NCBI RefSeq assembly: GCF_014779795.1
Contig: NZ_JACXZS010000001.1
Span: 248,001 to 312,000 of the forward strand
From: Microbacterium helvum
Lineage (GTDB): Bacteria > Actinomycetota > Actinomycetes > Actinomycetales > Microbacteriaceae
Direction: 5' to 3'
DNA length: 64,000 bases
Shown here: positions 45,901 through 57,900 of the stretch, in pieces
Layout: every line of letters begins with the position of its first letter
Position numbering within the stretch: the stretch's first letter is position 1
Notes under the pieces: generated by a model
What the model saw: only the letters and a program-made list of their open reading frames with translations
Told to the model about the DNA's origin: nothing
Database searches by the model: none
Translations under genes and position numbers: made by a program

Positions 45901-48900
45901 TGCCCTGCTGGTCGGTGGCGAGGTTGTACGGCATTCCGTCGGTCGGCAGGCCGTCGTAGCCGGGATCGCCGGGCGCCGTCACGATGTGGTCGACGGCGCC
46001 CGACAGACCCTCGAGCTCGCGGGTCACGATGTCGGCCGTGACGTCGCCCGTGACGTTGATGCGATCAGAGCCCAGGCCGCCGATGATCCGGTAGGCGACG
46101 CCATAGGCCGTGGACTGCACGAAGAACTCGTCGTCGCCCTCGAGTCCGTCGATCTCGAGCACCTCGATGGTCGTGTACCTGACGTTGAGGCCGGCACCGT
46201 AGATCGCCTTGTCGGTGATGGCGAAGTCGTCGGCGAACTCGGTGCCGAGCACGACGAGCTTGTCGAACCCGGTGCCGCCGTCGACGTTGACTGGTGCGTT
46301 GACGTTGTACTGCACCTCGTCCTCGCCGCCGCCGGCGCGGATGTCGAGGGGCCGGCTCGTCGAGAACCCGAGGCCGATGATCGGCACCGCGACGCCGTTC
46401 GCGTCGAGCGGGATGGTGTCGTCGAGCCACTTCGTGTGGTCGAGGTCGACGTTGGAGCCGGCGATGTGGTTGTAGGTGGAGTGGGCGTCGGCGTTGTTGC
46501 AGACCTTGTCGCCGTTGCGGTCGTAGCGCGTGTAGCCGGGCACGGCCAGACCGGTCACGCGCGACACGTAGCCGCTGATCATGCACGAGCCGAACGCGGT
46601 CGTCGTCGGGAACACGCCCTTCGCCGGGCGGAAGTCGACGTCGTCGAGGTCGCAGCCGGCGATGCTGTCGGCGCTGAGATCGCACACCGCGGCGAGCGCG
46701 AAGGCCCGCACGATGAACAGGTCGTTGTCGTCGTCGCCGTTCAGCTGGATCTCGGCCTGGTTCGAGTAGACGACGAACCGGTCGTTGCCGGTGCCGCCGG
46801 TCGCGAGCAGCGGCGCGTGCGTACCGGGACTCAGCCAGCCGCGCGTGGTGGCCACGAGCGCGGGGAACGTGTCGGCCGGCAGCAGCGCGCCGTCTTCGGG
46901 GTCGCGCTGGGTGCCGAAGATCTGGCCGATCTGGAACGCGTCGTCGCCCGCACCGCCGTCGAGGGTGACGGTCGCCTGCGTGTCGTCGACGTAGAACGCG
47001 TCGTTGCCGCCCTGGCCGTAGACCGTGATGCGGCCGTTCAGCGCGCGGTCGTAGGTGATCCGCTGGACGCGCGGGTCGGGCTCGTTGTTCTGGACGCGGT
47101 CGCGGTAGAGGCCGAGGCCGGCGTCGTCGTTCCCGTTGCCCGCCAGCAGCGCGATGTAGGCCGGGTGGTCTGCGGGCGCCGTGGCGCTCGCGCACGCGGC
47201 CTGCCCGCCGGCGACCGTGATGCCGTAGGGCGCTTCGCTGTCGATGCAGGTGAGCGCTCGCAGCAGCCACATGTCGTCGACGCGGGTGCCGGTGTTGTGC
47301 GTCGAGTCGCGGTCGTCGAACCCGTAGACGGCGAGCTCGTCGACGCCCTGGTTCGCAGGTCCGGAGTCCAGCACCTCGATGTCGTAGTTGCGGATGCTGC
47401 CACGGCTGCCGTTCGTGTACACCGCGTAGTGGTCGGTCTCGCCCTGCCCGTCGAGCACGAGCACGTGTCCGGCGCCGGCACCCGACTGGGCGGGGCTCGT
47501 GATGACGTCCATCGACTGCAGGTAGTAGACCGTGATGACGTCTTCGCCGTCGGCGGTGGCCGAGTCCGCGGCCGAGGCGGCTGCGAGATTGCCGTGCACC
47601 GTGGTCTTCGAGCCGAGGAAGATGTAGCCCGCGCTCCCCCACGTGATCTTGCTGTCGTCGCGGTCGAGGCCGGATCGATCGCCGAACTGGATGACGTCGA
47701 CGTCGGAGCCGCCCCAGATCTCGGTGTCGGCGGCCGGGTGCGGCTGGGTCGACGGGGCGCACGTGCCCATCGGGTCGGCACCGGCGACACCGAGGGAGAG
47801 GACGCAGTCGGCGATGATGCGGCCGCGGAGGATCATCGACGTGCCGTACTCGGAGGCGACCGTGCCGGTGTCGGCGTTGCCGTGGTCGCCGCGGATGTCG
47901 ATCGACAGGTCGGCGAGGATCTGGCTGTTCTGGTGCAGCGTGATGTCGTCGCCCACTCGCAGCTCGACCGCGCCGCGCTCGGCGAAGATCGTGCCGTGCG
48001 CGATGTCGCGCGGGGCGTCGTCGTCGGAGTGGGGAAGCCGCAGGTGGGACTCCGCGAAGCGGGCGCTGCCCTCGGCGACGAGGTAGAGGTCCTCATCGAG
48101 AGCCGAGGTCTCGCGCACCGTGAGGCGGACGGTGCCGTTGAAGGAGTGGGCGAGCACGAGACGCAGGTAGGCGTCCGTCTCGGTGTAGTAGATGCCGCTC
48201 GTCGCTTCGAGCCCGACATCGTCGCCGGTGTTCGCTCCGACGTTCGACAGGCGCGGGTCGGAGAGGTACGGGTCGGCGGGGGCGTTGCCGCAGTTGAGGT
48301 ACGTGCACGCGAACGGGGGCGCGCGGTTCGAGTCGACCATGACGTCCTTCGACGAGAGCCCGATCGAGCCGCCGTTGGCATCCATGTCGACGGTGTCGCC
48401 GTGCACGTTGTCTGCGGTGGCGTCGAGCTTCGCGTTCAGGATGCTGCCCGCCGTGGTGCGCAGGCCGACGTCGCCCGTCGCGAGCGCCGAGCTGCCGCCG
48501 GTGAAGATCTCCCAGATCGGCATGTCGCCGACGATCTCGTCGAGGAAGATGCCGCGAGTCGTGCCGTTGCCGGCGATGTCGTGCGCCGTCAGCACTCCGC
48601 CCGAGATGCCGCTCGGCTGCTTCACGGCGGTGTTGACCTCCAGCCAGTCGCCCGGCATCCCGATTCCGCCGAGTCCGCCGGCCTCGGCGGCGAACATCGA
48701 GACGTTGACGCCCGTGACGTCGATGGTGGCCTGGCCGTCGGCATCCAGGATCCGACGCGGCGAGTGCAGCTCGACGTCGCCGTCCGTGGAGTGGATGTGG
48801 CCGACCAGCATGTCGCCCACGAGCTCGGTGGCGGTGATGTCGCCGTTGGTCGACAGGAAGATCTGCGCCACATCGGCGCCGATGCCGTCATCGTCGTCGT

Positions 48901-51900
48901 CCACGGGCGCCGGGTAGGGCAGCGCGGCGTCCTCATCGAGGAAGGCCACGATGTTGATGCGCGCGGACGCCGGCGCCGGCGCGTAGGCGAGCGTGCTGGG
49001 GTCGCGTGTCGGGCACGGGTGCGCGTGCGCCGTCGCCTGATCGGCGGCGCTCGTGTAGTCGCGGCTGGCCACGTGGCAGACGTTGATGTCGTCGCCCGCG
49101 CGGAGGTCGCCGTACAGCGTGCCGGCGTCGCCGAAGGTGTACGTGCTCATGACGGCGGACCGCACCCCCACGCCGAAGGCGCGCAGGATCGTGGCGTAGT
49201 CGACGGCCGGCGTGTCAGGACGGAAGTGGTACTGGAACGTCTGCGGCCACCCCGCGCGCGGCGCGCCGGCGAGAGGCTCGCCCTGCCCGTTGTCGGGTGT
49301 GTAGACGAACACCTGGAGTCCGTTGACGCTCGGCGCGTCGGTGCCCTGGATGCTGTCGTTGAGCACCACGTCGACGTCGTCGCCCGCGATGATCCGGTCG
49401 ATCTGCCACGAGACCGCCGAGGCCGCGGACGCGAGCGACCGCTCGTTCCCGGTGATGTCGAGCACGGCGTCCTTCGCGGCATCCGCCTGCAGCTCGATGT
49501 CGAACAGGCAGCTCGACGCGCCGCCGCAGAACTCGGGGTCGATGTGGCGGAAGCGGATCAGCTCGACCGCGACGGGCACGCGCGTGACACCCGCACCGGC
49601 CTGTCGTCCGATGCTGCCGGTGTCGGAGTCGATCCGCAGCCGGTTCGTGCGGATCAGCTCGTAGTCGGTGTCGGCGCCGGGCCGCGCGAAGATCGCGACG
49701 CGGTTGCCGTCGACGCCCGTCGACTCGATGCCGTCGAGGTCGGAGGAGTCGTCCGAGAGGATCGAGCCGCGTGCGTTGCGGATCTCGGTGAGGCCGATCG
49801 GGTTCTCGATGTCGCCGTCGAGCCAGATGTCGGAGGCCCCTGCACCGGCGAGCCCCAGGATCTGGACCTGCGTCGGCGCGAACTTGTGCACGATGTCGAA
49901 CTCGAAGGTCTGCGGCGTCGCGGCGCCGTCGATGGGCGTCCGTGTCCAGCCTCTGCCGGTGGCGGCCACCACGACGACCGCGTTCACGGCCGGCTCGTCG
50001 ATCGAGACCGGGAACTGGCCGGCGACCGGGTCGGGCACATCGCCGATCGAGAGCTCAAGGATCGGGTTGGTCTCCAGCAGCACGACGTCGATGTCGTTCA
50101 CGACGAGGCGGCGGTCCGACGCGTTCTGGATCAGCACCGAGTCCCACGTGTGCTTGATCTGCACCTCGCCGGCGTTGCCGCGGATGAGGCTGTCGGGACC
50201 GAGCCCGCCGACGCTGTTCGCCTGGAAGTGGATGCGTCCGCCCTCATCGAACAGCAGGTCGCCGACGACGATCCACCGGCCCTGGGCGATCTGGTCGCCC
50301 ACCGCGAGCAGGCCGGAGTACGTGTGCGTGCCGGGGTCGTACGCCTTCACCTGGACGTTGCGCGTCTTGGCGACGATCGTGCCGGTGGCGTCCACCGTCA
50401 GCATCGGGTTGGGCTCGCCGAGCAGGATCGTCGTCGCCTCCCAGAAGAACGTGCGTCCGGCGCTCGTGGTTCCGGGCGTCGATTCGCTGCCGCCGTCGAA
50501 GAGTCCGCCGTCGGAGTCGGCGTCGCGGCGGTAGGCGGCGCCGTCGGCCACCTGGAACGCCTCGATCCATACGAAGGCCGCGCGGATGATGCTCTCGTCC
50601 TCGGCCGAGACCCGCGCGCTGGAGCGATAGTCGAGGGATGCCGTCGAGTCGGTGTCGCCGCCGCCGCACGAGCAGTCGGCCCGGGCGACGGCGTCGAGGT
50701 CGGTGGCGAAGTGGCGGGCGCGCAGATCGGCGCGGTCCGACGTGGTGAACTGCGCGTGCGAGCGCAGCAGCACTTCGGTGAGGTCGTCGATCGTGACGGT
50801 CGCTCCGGCGTCGCTGTCGGCGCCGAGCGCCGTCGCGTCGGCGTCGGACCGTGCGTACGCGCGGTACTTGGTCACGACGGTCGCGTCGGGGACGATCGTG
50901 CCGTCGGCCGCGGACACCTGGTGCGCCGCGCCCTGCGTGGCCCACAGGTAGCCGTTGGCCGAGAACATGCGGGCGGTGCCGAGCAGTTCGACCGCGACGG
51001 CGCTGATGAGATGGATGCCGCGCGCGGTGTCGTCGTTCGCGTCGGCGTCGGCGCCGAGCCCGCCGGTGTCGGCGTTCGCGGTCACGATGATCTCGAACCC
51101 GTGACGCGCCTCGGCCAGGAGCGTGCGGAACGCGTACACGCGCCCGCCGACCTGGACGAGGCTCAGTACCGCGACGGTGGCCTTGGCGTCTCCGGTGGCG
51201 ACGCTCACGAAGCCCATGCCGTCGGTCGACGACCGGCCGTTCATGTACTCGACGGCGGTGCTCAGCAGCGACACATCGCGCCCTGCCACCAGATCGGCGC
51301 CGCTGCTCACCGTCGTCATGGCGGTGCTCGAGGTGATGCCGTACGCCTTGGCGATGCCGACGTCGATGAATCCGCCGCCCGAGTTCGCCGAGACGAACGA
51401 CGTGTTCACGACCGAGGTGCTGTCGACGACGATGTCGCGGGCCCTGAGCGTGCCGCCCTGGATCTGCGCACGGACGTCGGCAGTGGCATCCGAATACGAA
51501 TACGACTCGCGCACCGCGATCGCACCGACGCCGAACCCGGTGCTCGAGGCGGTCGAGACCTCGTCGCTGCCCGACCCGATGAGGGATGCCGGTCCCCCGA
51601 CGCCCACCATGGCGCCGTTGCCGCCGCCGGTCAGATCGACCACGAGCTGGTGGATGCCGCCGGTGATGGCGCCGGTGAGGCCGGCCACGACGGTCAGCTT
51701 GTGCGTGCCGGTGCGGGCGGCGGTGCCGCCGCCGGGCCAGGTGATGGTCGACGACAGACCGACGAGCGAACCGCTCGCGTCCCAGGACGGCCGCGTGCGC
51801 AGCTTGATGTGATCGGCGTCGACCAGGACGACCCAGTACGTGTCGTTCGATGTGGCCAGCGGCTCGTCGGTCGCGAGGTACACCCGCTGGTCGCCGGTGG

Positions 51901-54900
51901 CGCCCGAGCCGCTGACGTCGATCACGTGCAGGGAGTCGGCCGCGCTGCCGAGGTCGACGAGCATCACGGCCTGCGAGCTCGTGATGTACACCTTGTACCA
52001 TCCGCCGCTGACGAGGTGTCCGCTGCGGCAGCCGGTGTACACGTTGCTCGAGACTCCGGAGCACGACAGCGCGCCGCCGTCGGCCCAGTAGCGCACGATG
52101 TCTCCGGTGTGAAGGCCGTGGGTGCCGGTGTAGATCTGGTTGCTGTTCGAGGGCAGCGGGTTGCCGTCGCCGTCGCGCGCGATGACGTCGACGCCGTTCT
52201 TGGGCGTCAGCACGACGTCGACGCCGTCGGGCCGGAACGTCTGCTGGGCCGGAGCCTCGTAGTGCACCGCGGTGTCGTCGCCGAGGCCGTGCCCGGGCAG
52301 GTAGATGGTGTCGTCGCCCGAGTCGACGGCCGATCCGGGGTGGACCTCGAACGAGGCGCTGCCGATCGGACGCAGCTTGATGCGCAGCGCGTCGATGCGG
52401 ATGACCTCGTAGAGCGTGCCCTCCACGAGGCCGGGCACGTCCGCGCCCGTCGAGGTGTAGCGCACGCGGTCGCCGGTCTGCAGGTTGTGCGCCGACCGGA
52501 ACACGATCGTGCCCTGATCCAGGTCGACGGCGGCCTCGCCGGGTTCGGTGTTCGCGTCGCCGTCGTCGGCGATGAACTGCGCGCCCAGCTGGAGTCCGTT
52601 CGGACCCGTGACGATGACGCTGTAGGTGTGCTTGGTCACCAGCCCGTTGATGAGGTCGCTGCCCGCTTCGTAGACGACGGTGTCGCCGGTGCGCAGTCCG
52701 TGGGGCTTCTCGAACGACACCGTGTCGGTGTTCGTGTCGACGCCGTCGACGGATCCGTCGTCGAGCTGCGGCGCGAGCTTTCCGTACCGGGCGAAGACGC
52801 GCAGCGTGCCGCCGGCCTGGACGAGGCCGCCGGTGACGACGGCGCGCACCGTCGGGTTCGTGTACGAGTGCGACTCGAGGTTGTTGACGGTGACGACGCC
52901 GCCGGACTGCGAGTCGGTGTTCGAGTCGGCGTCGGTGTGCGCTTCGGCCGTCAGGGTCACGTCGCCGCTCGCGGTGACGTGACCTCCGCCGAACCGCGCC
53001 GTGGTCAGGGGCTGCACGACCGCTTCGGCCGTCGACGGCGACAGCGAGACGAGGCCGAACGACGACGACGCCACGCGCGCACGGGCCTTGTCGACGGATG
53101 CCGCGCCCACCGTGATGGTGGTGGCTCCGGGTGTTCCGAGGGTTCCGGTGACGCCGTCGGCACCCGGACCCGTGGTCGTGCCGCCGACCGAGCCGTCGAT
53201 GGCCGCCGTCGTCGTGCCGGCCGAGATCGCCGTCGGGCTGCTGATGGCCACGGACACCGCGCCGAGTGCGTGCGCCTCGACGGCCGCATCGGCGGTGTTG
53301 GTCGATTGCGCGTCGACGATGACGGCGCCGCTCACCGTCACCTGGGCCGGGCCGCCGATGATCGCCGAGGTCTCGGCGCCGGTCTCGGTGGCCGACGTCG
53401 ACGGGTTGTCGCCGATGTGCGCGCCCGGCAGGCTGTCGTTGACCGCGCCGATCCCGATCGACAGCGCGGCCGACGACGCGATGGCCGTGCGGTGCGCGAT
53501 CGCGGTGACGGTGAGGGATGCCGCAAGCGCGACGTCACCGTCGAAGCGGGCCCTGACCGCGCCCTGGATCTGCGCGATCGGCGCTGCCGCGCCGATCGCG
53601 ACGATGCCGCCCGATCCGACGTCGCTCGACGAGGTCGCCGTCATCGTGCCGTTCGCCGTGACCGAGATGGCGCCCGTCGCGCCGATCGTGCCGGTGCCGA
53701 CGGTCGCGACGATGTCGGCGCCGCCCATGATGCCGGCGTCGCTGATCGACCCTGCGCCGGCGAATCCGATGCCCACCGCCACCACGTCGGTGATGGCGGT
53801 CGCGGCGATCGTCCCGACGGCGTTCACGAGCAGGTCTCCGGCGCTCGTGATGCCGCCCTCGAAGCTCGCGGTCACGCCGCCGCGGGCCGTGCCCACGGCT
53901 CCCGCGATCGCCACGGTCCCGAAGATCGCACCGGACGCGATCTCGCTCTTGGCGTCGGCGAAGTCGTGCTGGCCGAAGGTCTTCGCCTCGACGGTGACGG
54001 TGCCCGAGCTCGCGAGCTGTGCGCCCGACCCCACGGCGGCGACGATGTCGGCGTCGCCCGACAGCGTGGCGGTCGAGACCGCGCCGGCGGCGCTGCCGAC
54101 CGACAGGGATGCGACGAAAGCACGTGCCTTGGCGTGGTTCTCGCCCTCAGCGCGGACCGTGATCGCCGTCGACGAGGTCACGTCGCCGTCGATCCTGGCG
54201 GTCGTGTGCCCGTCGAGGTCTGCGAACGCCAGCATGACCGCGATGGCGATGAGGCCGACGTTGACGCCGGGCGAGTTCGCATCTGCCGTGTTGCTGACGT
54301 GCGCGGTGATCTTCACCGCCCCGCCGGCCGAGACCGAGGCCGCGGAGCCCAGGAGGGCTTCGGCGTGGCGGCTGCTGTCGGCGCGCGCGACACTGATGCC
54401 CACGGCGAGTCCGCCGATGGTGACGTTCACGGTGTGCGCCTTGACGACCCGGGTTCCCGTCAGGGTGGCAGTGACGTCGCCCGCCACCGTGCCGACCGGG
54501 GCGACGGCGGCCCGCGCGGTGCCGCCGAGGCTCACGACCGCGACGACGCCGCCGATGGCGCCGACGCCGACGCCGATCGCGACGCCCAGGTCGTCGACGG
54601 TGATGTCGTCGGTGGTGGTCGCGGTGAAGCCGGCGACCGCCCCGTCTGCGGCGACCTGCACGCCGCCGGTCTCGGCGATGTTGCTGCCGCCCACGTTGAC
54701 CACCGACACCGAGATGCCGGCGCCGACGAACCCTGCGGCGAAGCCGATCGAGTAGCTGTTCAGCGTGCGGTCGGCCATGGACGAGATCGCGACCCCTCCA
54801 CCGGCCTTGCGCACCTGCGCGCCGGTGTCGAGGTGCACGTGCTGCGAGCCGGTGTCGTTGATCACGACGACCTGGCCGGCGATGCCGACAAGGCCGCCGC

Positions 54901-57900
54901 CGCCCGCGACGCCGATGCCGAGGGTGTCCTCGTCCATCTTCGCGGCGAGCGTCATGGCCCCGCCCGACGAGAGCCGTGCCGTCCCGCCCACTGCGACCTC
55001 GGTGTTGCTCTCGATGTTGAGCACAAGCACCGAGATGCCGATGCCGACCGCGCCGACGGCGGCGGCTCCCGCGACGCCGAGGATGCGCAGCCAGTCGGTC
55101 GCGCGTCCCGTGAGCGCGCCGCCCGCCGAGAGCACGCCGTTGATCGTGACGACGGTGCCGCCGGTCGGAGTCGACCCGAGCGCGTCGCCCGCGATGTTCG
55201 ATGACGGCGCGGCGGCCCCGATGCTGGTCTTGGCGGCGCCCAGCTGCGTCTTCATGCGCTCGCGGGTCATCATCGCCGCACCCGACACCTCGCGCCACTG
55301 GCCGGCCGCGCTTCCCGGAGCATCGGCGACGCCGCTCGCGATGTCGGCGCGTGCGGCCCACGTCTTGCCGCCGTACGTGACGAGGTCGCCTTCGTGCCAC
55401 GCCTGGCCGCTGGTCCATGCGACGGCGTCGTCCGAGGTCGCGCCGTCGAACGCGCCGCTGTAGCTGCCGCCCTTCGCCGCCTCGCCGCCGCCGGTGGCGC
55501 TGCCCAGCACGCCGCCCGGACGCCAGTCGGGGCTCTCGTAGTCGTTGCAGTCGTCCAGCGGCTCGTCGCCGTCTTCGCGGCAGTTCGGCAGGAACGTGTC
55601 GTGCTCGGTCACCGGGTTCGAGGTGACCCCGTCCTTCTTGGCGGTGTAGTAGTTGCCGTCCGAACCGCGGACCTCGTCGCCCTTGTTGTAGTACTGGCCA
55701 CTCACCCAGTCTCCGCGGCCGAATGCCGAGTTCTGACCGAGCCACTGCTTCGGGTTCGATGCGGGGTTCACTCCGACGGTCGGGCTGTCGACCTTGGCCG
55801 AGTAGCGCTTGCCGTTGTAGGTCACGATGTCGCTCTGGCGGTACGTCGTGGTGCCGTTCCACGCGCCGCGGTCGGTGCCGCCGTCGGCCGCGTCGTATGT
55901 TCCGGTGACCGCGGTGCCGATGGTCCACACCGATACGGCCGCCGCGACGCCCACGAAGCCGCCGGCGAAGCTGAAGGCGACGGTCGAGATGTCCTTCGAG
56001 GTCAGCGCGAGCACGTCGATCGCACCTCGTGCGCGCACGTCGGCGTTCTGACCCACGGATGCCTGCACCGCCGCGTTGAGGACGCCCACGTCGACGCCGC
56101 CCGACACGCCCACGAGACCCGCCGCGACACCGCCCGCGATCGTCAGCGAGCGGAATCGGTCCGTCGCGGCGATGCTCACGCCCTGCGCCGCATTCGCGCC
56201 GGCCGCGTTGTTCACGTGCGCGCCGCCGCCGATCAGCGCTTCGACCTTGATCGTGAGGAGCGTCACCGCGACACCGCCGGCGACCCCCACCGCGCCGACG
56301 CCGATCGCCGGCGCGAGGCCGAACAGCTGCTCGGTCGAGTCGGCACGCACCACGACGCCGCGCACGGTCTTGCCGTGCCCGGCAGCGCCCGCGCCCACGC
56401 TGCCGTCCGCGACGCCGGTGATCCCGCTGCCGGCGGCTGCGGCATCCACCGTTCCGTTCGCGCCGAGCGACGCGCGCACCTGCTTGTCGACGCTCGCGAT
56501 GCCCACGGCGGCGCCGACGCCGACGTAGCCGCCCGCCGCCGCGATCGTCAGCAGGAGGAGCCTGCTGTCGTCGCTCGCCGACACCAGCACGCTGTCACCG
56601 GCGGTGAGCGTCGCGCCGTCGCCGTTGCACAGGTAGGCCTGGCCGCCGAGCGGCGTGCCGGTGCACGCGACGGTGTGGATCTTGACGACGGTGACCGAGA
56701 TGGTGCCCGCGACGCCCACGGTTCCGGCGCCGGCCCCGGCCGCGACCGACACGATCGTGTCGCGGCCGTTGGCGCTCACGATGATGTCGTCAGTGGCCTT
56801 CACCACGGCGCCGGTGCCGATGTACGCGAAGGTGTCGAGCGTGACCACCCGCACTCCGACCGGTACGGCGACGCCGGCGGTGCCGCCGATCCCGACGGCC
56901 GCGGCGATGCCGAGCTCGTAGAACTGGTTCGCCGCGGCGACCTTGACGCCCTGCGCACCGGCGACAGCGCCGGCGACGTTGCCGGTGCAGGCGGCGTTGC
57001 AGTTGATCTTCGCGTTCGCGGCGATGAACGCGGCCGTCGTCGCGGTGTGCACCGCGATCGAGCCCGCGACCTGCACGCCCGCCGTCCCGCCGATGCCCAC
57101 CCCGACGCCGAAGGTGCCGATGTCGTCGGAGTTCGACGCGGAGACCGCGACGCCGGAGAACTGCGGGGCGGTCTGCACGATCGAGCGCGGCCCCATGGCC
57201 GACGCGTCGCCCGAGGGCAGGTTGCCCGCCTTGGCGATGCTGTGCGAGCGACCGCTCGTGCCCGAGAGGCCGATGTGCACGGCCGTGCCGCCGTCCGACG
57301 ACTTCTTGTCGTACAGCTGGAAGACGCCGGGGCTGACCAGGTGGTAGTAGTACGTGGCGCCGTCGACCAGCCCCGCGATCGGCGCTCCGCCGCCCGACGA
57401 GTACACCACCGCGTCGTCGTTGCTCGCCGTGAACGTGTAGGGCAGCGTGATGGTGTCGGCGCCGTCGTTCACAGCCGAGGCCGGGTCGAAACGGTCGGAG
57501 AAGTCCTCTTGCACGTTCGCCCGGTCGGCGCGGAACACGCGCTGATTGTTGCTGACGCCTTTCGAGCTGAAGGTGATCGCGGGGCCGCCCTTGGTCTGCG
57601 ACAGCCGGAAGGTGTCGGTCGTGGCACCGACGATGTAGTAGAGGCCCTTGTGCGTGAGCCCGCCGATCCCGACGCATCCCGCCGTCGAGGTGTCGCAGCC
57701 GACGTCGTACTGCACCCGGTCCCCGTCGAGGAATCCGTGGCCTGCGACGTGGATGGTGCCAGTGCCCGTCGTCACGTCGCCCGGGGCGAAGCGCAGGTCG
57801 ACGGTGCTGACGCCGTACGAGCCCGACGCGACCGCCACGCCCTGCTGCGCCTTGGCCGCCACCGCCGCGCCCGAGCCGATCCAGGCGCGCGTGGTCTTGG

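Noticed and set aside
38561..55204. A 5,547-codon open frame on the plus strand opposite the giant gene.
   Set aside because: It is low-complexity Val/Asp/Arg/Ala protein with no domain motifs and is the exact antisense of a frame with clear RTX, CBM and beta-repeat domains. High GC and codon bias keep the opposite frame open.
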